A DNA stretch of 64,000 nt from Linanthus parryae. Its lineage: Eukaryota; Streptophyta; Magnoliopsida; Ericales; Polemoniaceae. The stretch covers positions 10,537,922-10,601,921 of the forward strand of contig JALGPY010000012.1 in the NCBI GenBank assembly GCA_023055425.1, read 5' to 3'. Both the position numbers and the translations under genes were made by a program. Position 1 is the stretch's first letter, and every line of letters begins with the position of its first letter. The notes beneath the pieces are model-generated. The model had not been told where the DNA came from. It saw nothing but the letters and a program-made list of their open reading frames with translations, and ran no database searches. Shown in pieces: positions 1 to 10,764 of this stretch.

Positions 1-51
1 TATTTTTGCTGGACACTTTATGGAGCTGATCTTAGATCCCAAAGTGGCTAG

Positions 52-1465
52 TGTAGGGTTTTGATCATGGATACACAGCGGAAAAATAAATTATCCATTC
101 AATACCCTCCAAGGATCACAATAAGAGAATCATAACGATGGTAAAAGAAGAATCAAGTTACACACCTTAGGGTTTCTCCTGTGATGACTCGTAACGTTTG
201 AATTGTGTCGCGCCTCTACAGTTGATCCACACCTAGAGTTGAGATCTAGATCTTCCTTCTCCTTTCTGCTAGCTTGGACCGGGGGAAGAGGAAGAGGAAA
301 TCACGCAACACGGAGCAACAAGGGAAGCCCACGGCTTCCTTGTGGCCGACAGATAGGGGCGGTCGGCTAGGGGGGCGGTCGGCCTCTCTAGCTTGGCTTG
401 CTCTCACTTTTTGTTCTCTCCCACTCACTTATGTTATGAGCATTAGTCTGGGAAGGAATCTAGGAGCATTCTTTATATAGTCCAACAACTCCTTGTTGAC
501 TACCTAAAGGCCTTCCTAATCCAACTTGAACTCAGATTAGTCCCTTCTTTGCATATTAGTCCTACTAAGTTTGCAAGGTGGTGAAAAGTGATCCTTATAA
601 TTAGTCAATCATATTAATTAATTCCCAAATCTAGTTCAACTCTATCTAGCGTGTGACCCCATAGGTTCTATCTAGTTGGTAGAAACAAATTGCTAATATG
701 GAGCGGTCTCTAGCAAGACATCCATTCTAGCCAACCAATAGAATAGTCATCTGACAAACCTTGTGCAAGTAATTGTCGCATCCCTTTGTCTCTATATCCG
801 AATTGGAGACGAGACATACAAGTCACACTCGTATATCCAACCCATAGTTTCTCGATCCTGGGAATAGCCTTATTCGTGCAAATAACATCAATATCCTATA
901 TTGATTTATCTGAGTCTTGCCAGACATTCCATAAGCACTATCCCTCGAGTGGCCTCGGATATTTTCTCCCGTTATGTGGGAGTGACAAATTCTATCTACG
1001 TCTACTACGATTCCTAAGCTTACTTCTTATTGTATCCGGTACGCGCCTTTATGACTACCCAGTTACGGTGTAGCGTTTGACGCTACCAAAATCACAATAA
1101 TCCACAACTAGACAATCTAGTGATTTCAAGTCTAAGGATGACAATACCTTGTCACCACGAGAAGCGCTTGTGACTTCACATAACACGTATGTAGTCTTCT
1201 CGGAGATGGGTCAATCCAGTGCGCATTACCCTTAATGCACACCCATGTGTTGGATCATGATATCTCTATATCATCCAACCCCATACTAGTCTATAGATGG
1301 GGTTCCCATTAATCATTATAATGGACTAGGAATATTTAAGATAAACAACACAATTGTAAATATAAGGACTTCATTATATTAAATATAATAAATAATACAA
1401 TGAATGTTCTAGCCAAAAACAAGTTCATACTAAACTAGATTGCCTCTAGGGCATCTATTCCAACA
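52..1465 (-). mobile_element. Solo LTR, Angela-type Copia (minus orientation)
   Basis: The 1414-bp segment starts tgtaggg and ends ttccaaca, and is flanked by a perfect 5-bp duplication gctag (47-51 and 1466-1470). Read on the minus strand it opens TGTTGGAATAGATGCCCTAG, close to the known LTR start of Angela/BARE Copia elements. It aligns with the LTRs at 24396-25930 and 31011-32567 over most of its length. No internal region or second LTR is present, so it is the product of LTR-LTR recombination. It interrupts the RNase H of the Gypsy remnant. Small ORFs inside it are chance. Confidence 0.9.
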
Positions 1466-1470
1466 GCTAG

Positions 1471-1969
1471 TGCATACGCGTGTCGATTATCAGATTGTGG
1501 AGTGTGCTCGTACCTGAAAGATTCGAACTTCTGGACCAGCTTCTACACTATTGACCTTTATTTTTAGCAAGTTAGTTTCTTTCAGGGCATACTCCCCTGA
1601 AGCTTGCTTCATGATGAGCTTGGAGTCCCCCATTATGATGAGATTTTGAACCTCCAGGGCCTTTGCTGCAAGTAATCCTGCTATAAAAGCCTCATATTCA
1701 ACTTCATTATTGGTCACCGCGAAGTCTAGCTTGGTCGACATCTGGATGATTTCATGATCATGTTTGATCAACACCACTCCAATTCCACCTCCAGACCTTG
1801 CAGATGATCCATCAAATTGCAGCCTCCAATAGAGATTGTTGATCGCGTATATCTCTGGCCCTTCACATTCCTCCTCTACTAGAGGTTCGCAACTTTCATC
1901 CGGCAACTGGGCCAACAAGTCTGCTAGCTCTTGTGATTTAATGGCCTTTAGACGCGCACAAAGTATGTC
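1471..1969 (-). pseudogene. Archaeal-type RNase H fragment of Gypsy pol
   Basis: The minus-strand reading (ORF 1490-1918) contains the RNase H core: FDGSSARSGGGIG, then NNEVEYEAF, then GDSKLIMKQASGEY. These align with the second RNase H of the 42505-57442 element. The acidic residues in FDG, the E of VEYEAF and the D of GDSK are kept. The frame breaks near 1490, and the rest of the domain resumes at 1-51 beyond the inserted LTR. Known: a second, archaeal-type RNase H after the normal one marks the Tat lineage. The upstream part continues at 3398 after the second solo LTR. Confidence 0.85.
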
Positions 1970-3392
1970 TGTTGGAATAGATGCCCTAGATGTAATCTAG
2001 TTTAGTATGAATTTACTTATAGCTAGAAAATTCATTGTATTATTTATTAGATATTTAATATAATGAAGTCCTTAGATTTATAATTATGTTGTTTATCTTA
2101 AATATCCCTAATCCAGTATAATGATTAATGGGACAATCATCCATAGACTAGTATGGGTTGGATTGATATGGAGATATCATGATCCAACACATGGGTGTGC
2201 ATTAAGGGTAATGGCAACCCGGATTGACCCATCTCCGAGAAGGCTACATACACGTTATGTTAAGTCACAAGTGCTTCTCGTGGTGCAATGGTATTGTCAT
2301 CCTTAGACTTGAAGTCGCTAGATATTCTAGTTGTGGATTATTGTGATTTTGGTAGCGTTAAACGCTACACCGTAACTGGGTAGTTATAAAGGCGTGTACC
2401 GGATACAATAAGAAGCAAGCTTAGAGATCATAGTGGACGTAGATAGAATTTGTCTCTCCCACATAACAGGAGCAAATATCATAGGCCACTCGAGGGATAG
2501 TGCTTATAGAATGTCTGGCCAGACTCAAATAAATCAATATGGGATATTGATGTTATTTGCACGAATAAGGCTATTCCCATGGATCGAGAAACTATGGATT
2601 GGATATACGAGTGTGACTTGTATGTCTCGTGTCCAATCCGGATATAGAGACAAAGGGATGAGACAATTACTTGTACAAGGTTTGTCAAGATGACTATTGT
2701 ATTAGTTGGCTAGAATGGATGTTTTGCTAGAAACCGCTCCATATTAGCAAATTGTTGCTACCAACTAGATAGAACCTATGGGGTCACACGCTATATAGAT
2801 TTGAACTAGATTTTTGAATTAATTAATTGGATTAATTAATTAGAAGGATCACTTTGCAACACCTTGCAAACTTAGTAGGACTAATTTGCAAGTAAGGGAC
2901 TAAACCGAATTCTAGTAGGACTAGAATGGGTCTTTTAGGTAGTTGGCAAGGATTTGTTGGACTATATAAAAGATACTCCTTCCTTCCTTCCCACACTTAT
3001 GACCTTATTGATCATAACTTGAGTAGGAGAGAACAAAAAGGAGAGAGCAAGCAATCAAAGGAGGCTCGCCCGCCCCCCTTGACCGCCGCCCGTCCCCGTC
3101 GGCCCACAAGGAGGCCGAAACCTCCTTGTTGTCCCGTTTTGCGTTATTTTTCTTCCTCTTCCTCATTCCGGGCTAGCACAAAGGAGGGAAGATCTAGAAT
3201 TCAACTCTAGGCGTGGATCAATTACAGAGAACGTGACACAATTCGCGTTTGAAGTCATCAAAGGAGAAACCTCAAGGTGTGTTATTGATTTCTTCCCTTA
3301 CAATCGTTATGTCTCTTGACTTGTGATCCTTGGAGGGTATTGCATGGATTATATTTGTTTTTCCGTTGCACATCCATGATTAAAACCCTACA
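1970..3392 (+). mobile_element. Solo LTR, Angela-type Copia (plus orientation)
   Basis: The 1423-bp segment opens tgttggaatagatgccctag and ends aaaaccctaca, with perfect 5-bp target duplications atgtc (1965-1969 and 3393-3397). It is the same LTR family as 52-1465 but inverted relative to it. The host Gypsy reading frame resumes on either side. No internal sequence remains. Confidence 0.9.
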
Positions 3393-3397
3393 ATGTC

Positions 3398-4964
3398 GTA
3401 TTGGGAGATAGTCATGTACCAGTTGGCCAATCTCCCACAAGGAGGTGAATGTCCCAGCAGATATCGAATAGGATCGTTCTTTGTAATGATGACCACTTTA
3501 TGTGAAGCAAAACAGTGCTTTAATTTTTCAATGACGAAAAATAAAGCAAGAATGTGGCGTTCGATATCCGTGTACCTGGATTTTGAGGCCTGGATCATGC
3601 GCGAGATGTAGTATACTAGCCTTTGATGTCCCTCAAACTCCTGGGCTAGCAATTCCCCAATCTACCTTTTTGTCGAAGTTAGGTATAATAGTAAAGGCGA
3701 TCCCAATTGGGGTTCGATCATGACTCTTGGATATGTTAGCAACTTCTTTAGCTTCTCAAATGCAGCCTCATGTTCCTCCGTCCATAAGAATGTCACATTC
3801 TTTAGCTTCTCAAATGCAGCCTCATGTTCCTCCGTCCATAAGAATGTCACATTCCGCAATGGCTGGTATGAATCTTCTAAGATAGGACAGCTTTCCCAAA
3901 AATGTCTTTAAGGTGCTCTGAGATTCTGGCATAGGTAAACTGGTGATTGCAGAGATCTTCGGAGGATCAGGCTCAATTCCGTGCCGATGAAGCACGCAGC
4001 CTAGGAATTTTCCTGAGGTTACCCCAAACTCGCATTTCATGGGGTTCATCTTTAATTGGTATTCTCGGCATCTCTCGAAGACTTTCTTCAAGTCTTTCCA
4101 ATGACCATCCTTCTGCCTGGATTTGACCACCGATTCGTCCACATAGAATCGACCTCCTGATGCATCATATCGTGGAACAACGCCATCATTCCGCGCTGGT
4201 AAGTAGCGCCTGCATTCTGTAGACCGATTGGCATAATCGTGTAATTGAAGACTCCCACAGGCGTGATGAACGCTGTCTTCTTCGCATCTTCCAGGTCCAT
4301 TTTTATCTGGTTGTAGCCACTGAATCTGTCCAAGAAGCTGAAAATTTTGTGGCCTGCAGTGGAATCGATCAAGAGATCGATGTTCGGCAGGGGGAAATCA
4401 TCCTTCGGGCAGAATTTGTTCAGGTCCCTGAAATCAACACAAACGCGGAGACTTCCATTATTTTTAAATACGGGAACAATATTGGCGAGCCTTGTGGGAT
4501 GATGGTTAGGCTCGATGAACTTGGATTTAGCAACTTCATGATTTCTTCCTTTATCTTGACATTTATTTCGGGGCGGAAGTTCCTTGCACTTTTTTTAACT
4601 GACTTCGATCTTGGGACAACATTCAGTCTATGCATGGTAATGCCTTGGTCTAATCCTGGCATTTCGTCATAATCCCACGCGAAAATAACTTTATATTCTT
4701 TTAGCATATTGAGTAATTCTTGTTCTTCTTTTTCATGAAAGTCTGCGCTTAGGAAGATTGCCTCTTCTTTTCCTCCATTGGGCATAGAAATACCTCCTTT
4801 ATCTCTTGTTTCTGAAGTTTTGGGCGATCCTCTATGCATTCAGGTGCCTTTTTTAATTCTTCCATCGGTGTCCCTCCTTTATCCTTGCCAGAAGCTTCTG
4901 CCACATCACAGATTTGCTCGGGGACACCTTCGATGATATGGTTCGAAGATGACCCCCCGCACCT
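3398..4964 (-). pseudogene. Gypsy pol remnant: pol N-terminus, reverse transcriptase, first RNase H
   Basis: Read from 4964 down, the pieces are: pol N-terminal region (4420-4839, with YDEMPGLDQGITMHRL); reverse transcriptase (4088-4372, with FSGYNQIKMDLEDAKKTAF); the thumb region (3822-4142, with NPMKCEFGVTSGKFLG); and the normal RNase H (3380-3652, with YTDIERHILALFFVIEKL). Each is in a different frame from its neighbour, so several indels have accumulated. The catalytic aspartate box is disrupted: the sequence near 4140 reads toward a DES triplet rather than YVDD. A 54-bp in-frame duplication is present at 3744-3851. It still reads LANIV where the young copy has a 1-nt deletion, so it is a useful outgroup. 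Confidence 0.85.
3744..3851 (-). repeat. 54-bp in-frame tandem duplication in the pol remnant
   Basis: Two consecutive 54-bp units (3744-3797 and 3798-3851) are essentially identical and keep the frame. On the minus strand each encodes an 18-residue block ending in the motif EEHEAAFEKLK. The 42505-57442 element has this block once. Confidence 0.95.
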
Positions 4965-5340
4965 TCAGATGCGGTAGCACTTATATCGGTTAGAATAGAA
5001 GCTGCCTACCTGTTTACCCTAATCACCTTGTTTGACAATCCTCTTTAGGGTGTAGATGTTCTTTTTGCCGTAACTTATCTTTGGAGTTCTCTTCCCGTAT
5101 GGGCTGTTTCTCCTTCGACTCCTCGCGCATTACCATCACCCCAGCCGGTGATTGGTGAGTTGGTCGAAATGGTGCTGGAGTGGCCTCGTCCGCCATCTCT
5201 GTGAACCAAACTGCTTCAGACAAGTGCGCTTCTTCTAAGATGAAAGAATTCACCGAAGCAGGTATGGCGACCACTCTGTCTTTCCAGATGGCCTTCATCA
5301 TCTGTTGAGCAGTAGAAAGCACAGCATCAAAACGGTGTAT
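4965..5340 (-). pseudogene. Gag-protease C-terminus remnant with conserved terminal TGA
   Basis: The minus-strand peptide (5023-5322) aligns with the end of gag-protease of the young element: MMKAIWKDRVVAIPA, then EAHLSEAVWFTEMADEATP. After a frameshift near 5022 the last residues (FYSN, CYRI) are followed by TGA at 4967-4965, then AGG TGC, matching the stop context of the younger copy. Upstream, the coding sequence starts abruptly at codons for IHRFDAV (5326-5340), joined directly to the primer-site leader. Gag and most of the protease, including its active site, have therefore been deleted. Confidence 0.8.
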
Positions 5341-5358
5341 TCACGTCGGGATTCACCA
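5341..5358 (-). other. Primer-binding site of the Gypsy remnant
   Basis: Minus-strand TGGTGAATCCCGACGTGA lies three nucleotides inside the LTR, matching the position and almost the sequence of the site at 43135-43152. It begins TGG, as expected for pairing with a tRNA CCA end. The tRNA was not identified. Confidence 0.75.
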
Positions 5359-5361
5359 AAT

Positions 5362-5977
5362 TGTGCGCAAGGAAATCCTTCAGAAAGATGCAAGTGTGCA
5401 CCTCAAGTAGAGAATAGGAACACAGAGAGATGTGGGGTGTGAGTAGGGAGAGGGTAAGCAATTTCAACTGTGATAGAGAGAGAGAGAGAGAGAGCTTAAT
5501 AGCAAAGTCTTCGGTAAGTCCAGAAGAATTAGAGTGTCGCAACGGAGGGCTAACGATCCTATATATAGTAGGGAAGTGATCGTTGCGAGGGGGTTAATGC
5601 ACCATAAATGGCAGCTTAATGATAGCCTCTGTAGCGGCACGTTCGACCGTGTATATAGGAACCGTTAGGCACCTGACCGTACATACCGAAGACCGTTATG
5701 AGGTCAAGCCGGGTTTATAGGACGTGGCCATTAAGTCTCTCAAATCAGTTCCAAGGGGTCACGCGCGAGCTTGGTTGTCGCACGCGCGCGACGGGCCTTA
5801 CCCTAGCCTCCAAACCAACAAGTCCCTACAACTCTCGTGTTGGTACGCAAGAGCCCTGTCTCGCAACCCGCACGTGGATATCCATAGGTAGTTATCCGGT
5901 GTATATGAAGCACAACTATGTGTGCTTGATGGCTGCCACGTGGCTGTGATCTGTCTGTCTAGAAAGCACCATCTACA
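5362..5977 (-). mobile_element. 5' LTR of the Gypsy remnant
   Basis: 616 bp. Read on the minus strand it opens tgtagatggtgctttct and closes gcgcaca, aligning with the 627-bp LTRs at 42505-43131 and 56816-57442 but clearly diverged. It contains a ctatatatag TATA box at 5559-5568 and a short GA microsatellite near 5472-5494. It lies directly against Copia reverse transcriptase codons at 5978. Confidence 0.85.
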
Positions 5978-5982
5978 TAAGG

Positions 5983-6320
5983 CTTGGTCCAGTTTGTAAA
6001 CATAATCAGGAAAAGTGTCATTTTCAAAACCTGGCGGTTGAGCAACATATACTTTTTCTTGTAAATAACCATTCAGAAAAGCACATTTGACATCCATTTA
6101 AAATAGTTTTATGTGATTATGTGATGCAAATGCAAGAAGTATTCTGATAGCTTCTAACCTTGCAATAGGAGAAAATGTTTCCTCGTAGTCAATACCTTGT
6201 TCCTTTCAAACTCATTCAGCTCATTCTGCATTACAATGACCCAGTCTGCATCTTCTAGTGCTTCTTTTGCATTTTTGGGCTCAATGAGTGATACAAAAGC
6301 ACTGAATGCACACAGGTTTC
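5983..6320 (-). pseudogene. Copia reverse transcriptase start, interrupted
   Basis: Minus-strand codons around 6097-5983 read MDVKCAFLNGYLQEKVYVAQ, then PPGF, the first conserved block of Copia reverse transcriptase. The frame then runs into the inserted Gypsy LTR. Upstream (6100-6320) the N-terminal part is frameshifted: segments resembling the usual lead-in to the catalytic domain are seen in other frames. Confidence 0.8.
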
Positions 6321-7393
6321 TCAATTGACCTCTTGTCTGAGTTCCAGTAGTTGGATCTGAAATAATATTCTTTGCAGGAAGATCTGAGAGATATTTGAAC
6401 TTCTTTCTGGGTGTTCAACTGTAAGGACCTTCAAGGCTTTTATTTCTTGGTACAGTAGAAGGAGCGTCATATTTCCCTTCAGTCTCAGTCTCAAGGCTTT
6501 GAGATTTTGGCTCGGCAGGGGGTTCAAGCCTTGAGATTCTTCTGAAAGTTTTTGCTGCTTAGTTTTGCTCTTGCTGGCTTTCTCAAGGTCTTCATCAGCC
6601 TCATATTTACTCAAGCTAAGATCTGCAAAACTTTCACTCAGAGAATCATCAGTACTCTCATAAACAATAACATGAATACTCTCCTCTAAAATCTTAGATC
6701 TCTTATTGTAAACGATGTAGGCTTTGCTGGTTTGAGAATAACCAAGAAACACACCTTCATCACTTCTAGCATCAAACTTACCAAGATTATCTTTGTCATT
6801 TTTATGCACAAAAAAAGTACAACCAAAAGGCTTAAAGTAAGCAACACTAGGCTTCCTGCCTTTAAACAGTTCATAAGGGGTTTTCTTCAAAATTGGCCTG
6901 ATCAAACATCTATTGAGCACATAGTTGGAAGTATTAACAGCTTCTGGCCACAAAGATTTCGGCAAATTATTTTCAAGTAGAATGGTTCTAGACATGTCTT
7001 CAAGAGTCCTATTTTCCTCTCAACTACCTCATTTTGCTGAGGAGTTCTAGGTGCAGAAATTTTGTGTGAGATGCCATGCTTTGCACAAAATAAATCAAAA
7101 TCAAGTTGATCAAATTTCCTACCATGATCACTTCTAATAGATGAGACATGTAAAATTTTCAAAGTTCGAAACTCTTTGCACAGTTTAGAAAATTCAGATA
7201 ATGATTCAAACTTTTCTCTAATAAACATAAACCAAGTATATCTAGAGTAATCATCAACCACAACAAGCATATATCTCTTACCTCTGCGTGTTTGAACCCT
7301 CATACGACCACACAAGTCCATATGCATCAATTCTAAGGGTCTGGAGGTACTTACAAAGTTTTTTGACTTGAATGAGCTTCTGGTTTGTTTACC
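6321..7393 (-). pseudogene. Copia integrase (core and C-terminal region)
   Basis: Two overlapping frames (6902-7330 and 6321-6995) make one integrase with a frameshift near 6950. The catalytic triad residues are visible: D in HMDLCGRM, D in RSDHGRKF and E in PQQNEVVERK. They are followed by the usual Copia block KTPYELFKGRKPSVAYFKPF and GVFLGYS. The integrase joins cDNA to host DNA in the nucleus. A stop near 7393 separates it from the protease. Confidence 0.85.
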
Positions 7394-7945
7394 TTAAGTA
7401 CATGCCTTGCAAAACTCATCATCCTTGAATTTGAGGATTAGTAATACCCTTTCCATATCTTTTGAGATGAGCTTATTCAAAGAATGCATGCTTATATGAC
7501 CAAGCTTTTTGTGCCATTGTTTTGAGTCGTCCTTCAAAGCTTTGAGGCATTTTAGACTATTACCTGCAACTTTGTCAGTACATAGTGCATAAACGTTATG
7601 TGACCTAGGAGTAGTGAGTATGCAATTTCCTGATTTTTCATCTTGCACCACACATTTCTCCTTGTCAAAAACTACCTTATTACCTTTGTCACAAAGCTGG
7701 GAAATACTCAATAGATTATACTTCAAACCATCAACTAAATAAACATCAGAAATTGAATATGCAGAATTGTTACCAACACTTCCTATACCAATTATGTTGC
7801 ACTTTTCTTTGTCACCAAGTGTGATTGTTCCCTCTGATTGCTCTTTGAGCTCTGAGAATAAATATTTCTTTCCACTCATATGCCTGGAACATCCACTATC
7901 CAATATCCATTTATGGACTTTCAAAGCTTTGGTGACATCCTGCAA
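7394..7945 (-). pseudogene. Copia protease and gag-pre-integrase region
   Basis: The minus-strand frame of 183 codons begins just upstream of the aspartic protease motif WILDSGCSRHM (active-site DSG kept). It continues with LLSISQLCDKG and the pre-integrase block WHKKLGHISMHSLNKLI. The expected zinc-binding H and C residues at the end (FKDDEFCKAC) are present. It is part of the same polyprotein as the integrase, now broken by stops on both sides. Confidence 0.85.
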
Positions 7946-7982
7946 AATTTAATCAATACCTCAACAGGCTATTAGACCAAGT

Positions 7983-9838
7983 TTATAATTTGGATTCATA
8001 TTCAGAGTCAACCATATTAGGTGGTCTAACTCCTTTTGGAACCCAAAGATGTTTCACTTGTCCCTTAAGATGATAAGGATAGGTATTCCTCATTATGTGA
8101 GGTTCTTTCCTTCTAAAGGGGCAAGTTACTTTTACATGTCCAATTTTACAACAGTAATGACACTTTGGAGAATGTCTACTTCCGGCTTTCACAAAAGTGG
8201 TTTGGCTCTTTCTTGGAAAATTTGGATTATGCCCAATTCCACTTTTGTATACAGAATGCATACTTCCTCCAAGCATAATACTTAACTTCTGTTCTGAGCC
8301 AGCAAAAGTTGAAAGATTTTTCTTGGATTCTTGAATCTTACTAGTCAATGAAGTATTTTGTTGTTCTGAATCATTAGAATGATTCTTTAGATCAACAAAC
8401 TAGTCAGTTCAAATAGTGTTTTGATCAACTACTTCTTTGACTTGTGATTCAAAAATTTGAATCTACTATTCAAGGCTTTGAAGTGACTGTCAATTTTTAA
8501 CTTAGTAGCTTCAAGACATTTGTTCTGAAAAACCAAATCTAAGTTTTCTTTTTCCTGCTCATGAACCTTCATTTTCAAGGAATCAATCTCATTCCGGTAA
8601 CTCTCCGCATTCAAAAACATGCTTTTGAGAATTTCAGGCAATACATCAGAAGGACTAGATAAGAGATTTTTTACCATGTCTTCAATAGGATTCTCAGTAG
8701 AATGGTCCTCTTGATGTCCAAACATTAAACAGAGATTGGCTTGCTCCTCATCAGAATCTGAGTCTGAAGAGTCTGAATCACTCCGTGGGGCTACCATTGC
8801 CTTCTTCCTCCTGTTGTCATTTTCTTTTTTTGAAAATTGTCTGTTCTTATTCTTTTGAGGGCAATCTCTTACCAAGTGATATGCATCTCCACATTCATAG
8901 CAATTCATAACTTTAGGTTTATATGACTGTGAAGAAGACTTACATTTCTGATCCTTGCTGGTTGAGGATCTGAACTTCTCTTTGTTATAATCCTTGTTCC
9001 CAGAGTTTCTCTTTTTCTTCAGAATTCTGGCCAAGGATTTGGAAATCAAGGCCAGGGCTTCCTCCTCCTCATCATCATCCTCTGGTTCAAGGATTTGGGA
9101 ATTTTCATTGTCTTTTGCCTTGAATGGCAGATTGTTGATATTGTCACTCACTTCACCATCAACCTCCTTCATAGAGATCTCATGAGTGAGTAAATTTCCT
9201 TGCAGATCATCAAGTTCCAGGATGCTTAAGTCATGAGCTTCTTCAATAGCAGTTGTTTTGGGCTCCCATTTGGCCTTAGACAAGCTTCTGAGAATCTTCA
9301 TGACTTTTTCTTTATTTGAGAAAATTTTCCCAAAGACTCCAAGTTATTCACAATATTTGTAAACCTTTTGAACATATCCTTGATGGATTTATTAGAATTC
9401 ATCTTAAACAATTTATAGTGTCTCAAAAGGATATTGATCTTTGTCTGCTTGACTTGGCTAGTTCCTTCATAGGTAACAGTCAACTTATCCCGGATCTCCT
9501 TTGCATTTTTGCAGTTGGATATCCTGTTGAACTCATCTGCACTAAGAGCACAATATAATAAGTTCAAAGATTTTTAATTTTTTGATACCTTTTCCGATTC
9601 AGTAACTGAGAGATCTTCATCAGGTTTGACAGTTCTAACACCATTGACAGTAGTATAGAACAAGTTCGATCCACTCACAATAATAGACCACAGTTCCATG
9701 TCCTGATCTATGATGAACATTTTCATCAATGCCTTCCAATGCACAAAATTATCACCACAGAACAGTGGAGGTCTATTAGCTGCCCTTCCATGTGAGAATC
9801 ATCTTTCACCTACAAAACTCATTGTCACAAGATTGTTA
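7983..9838 (-). pseudogene. Copia gag remnant with two zinc knuckles
   Basis: Three frames cover gag. 9298-9567 carries the UBN2-like helical part. 8429-9301 carries KWEPKTTAIEEAHDLS, an acidic stretch, and a CCHC knuckle CYECGDAYHLVRDC. 7983-8348 carries a second knuckle CHYCCKIGHVKVTC. Between 9568 and 9838 the N-terminus is in other frames and lacks a clean start. Gag packages element RNA. Two different knuckles fit the SIRE type. Several frameshifts disable it. Confidence 0.8.
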
Positions 9839-9860
9839 GATCTTTAAACCGTGACCCAAA

Positions 9861-9873
9861 GCTCTGATACCAA
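9861..9873 (-). other. Primer-binding site (initiator Met tRNA type)
   Basis: Minus-strand TTGGTATCAGAGC is the classic plant Copia primer site complementary to the 3' end of initiator methionine tRNA. It lies one nucleotide inside the LTR edge at 9875. Confidence 0.9.
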
Positions 9874-9874
9874 T

Positions 9875-10764
9875 TGAAAGTGTGTAATGTAGGTGTAAGC
9901 AGGTATATAAATACTCTAGAAGGGGGGTTGAATAGAGTATGCTAGCTTTTGCCAAAACACAAGTATTTGAAACTTAAGTTGAGCACACTGTTGAAATCTC
10001 AAAGGTTTGAAAAGGGTTTGTGAAGCTTGAAGATGTAACAGTAGAGTATAGAGGCCCCAAAGCTTTGAGACTTGGAATCTCTAAAGCTTTGAAACTTCCA
10101 ATATAAATTGAAAGTAATTGGAGCAAAATTAAATAGCAAAGACACAGAGATTTTACAGAGTTTAGTCACAATTGGACATAGTCTCTTCCTGACGGATCTA
10201 ATCCCTCCAGCTCCAGGATTCAAACACAACTTCTTATTAATCACCCATATTTAGCCCTAGATCTCAAGCCTAAGTGAGCTACCTTACACTTATACAGCTT
10301 GTGGTTCCCAACCTATCTAGTTACAGGCTACAACTTGTTGAAATAATAAGAACCTCTTGCTGTTCACTTGAAAAACCAAACTACTAATTTTAGCCAGGTT
10401 TTAGAGATGAAGAATGAATGATATCAAGTACAAGAAGAAGAACTCAGAATAGATAAGATGTTTAAGCCTGGAAGAGTTCTTCTGAGTTTGAATTGATCTT
10501 CAGACTGCTGGAGAGTTGAATCCCCGAATGATTTGAAGAACTGTATGAACTTGATCTTCCCAGTATGATGTTCTCTTCAAAATAACGATCTATGTATCTC
10601 CTTTAACTCTCTGCAATTAAAATTTAACTACTGCTTTCAGTCTGCACTAACTTGAGAGAAATCAGGAACATAATTCCTAGAATATCTTCTTTCTGATAAC
10701 CTTCAATCAACAACTTTATTTGAAAGAATTGCTGATCTGTTTATGGACGTTGGAGTGTCCAACA
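9875..10764 (-). mobile_element. 5' LTR of the SIRE-like Copia (outer edge tentative)
   Basis: The inner edge is fixed by the primer site. The outer edge is placed at gtgtccaaca (10764), which on the minus strand gives a TGTTGGACACTCC start, giving 890 bp. The partner LTR is outside the window, so the edge cannot be confirmed. The recurring word caaagctttga occurs inside this LTR but also at about 11052, so the LTR may instead extend to about 11400. Confidence 0.5.

Larger units (their letters stand above)
1..5977 (-). mobile_element. Degenerate Tat-lineage Ty3/Gypsy element, 5' part, interrupted by two solo LTRs
   Basis: Seen: read on the minus strand, 5977 to 1 gives a 616-bp LTR, a primer site, the end of the protease, reverse transcriptase, RNase H and a second RNase H, in the same order and with closely matching peptides to the younger element at 42505-57442. 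Positions 1-51 encode the end of the second RNase H (LATLGSK motif), and this joins directly to 1471 once the LTR at 52-1465 is removed. Most of gag-protease is missing (junction at 5340/5341). Many frameshifts and stops mean it is dead. The 3' half and 3' LTR lie beyond the window start. It sits inside the reverse transcriptase of a SIRE-like Copia; the expected host-side target copy is 5978-5982 (taagg), but the partner is outside the window. Confidence 0.9.
5978..10764 (-). mobile_element. SIRE-like Copia element, 5' part, truncated by the Gypsy insertion
   Basis: The minus-strand order is LTR, primer site (9861-9873), gag with two zinc knuckles, protease, integrase and reverse transcriptase: Copia order. 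The reverse transcriptase is cut at 5978 by the Gypsy LTR; the remaining part and the 3' LTR are not in the window. The second knuckle (CHYCCKIGH type) and the long acidic gag fit the SIRE lineage; the lineage call is inference. Frameshifts and stops throughout make it inactive. Confidence 0.8.

Noticed and set aside
246..480. Two opposite ORFs inside the solo LTR
   Set aside because: They lie wholly inside an LTR and the same region of the related LTRs is not open; chance frames.
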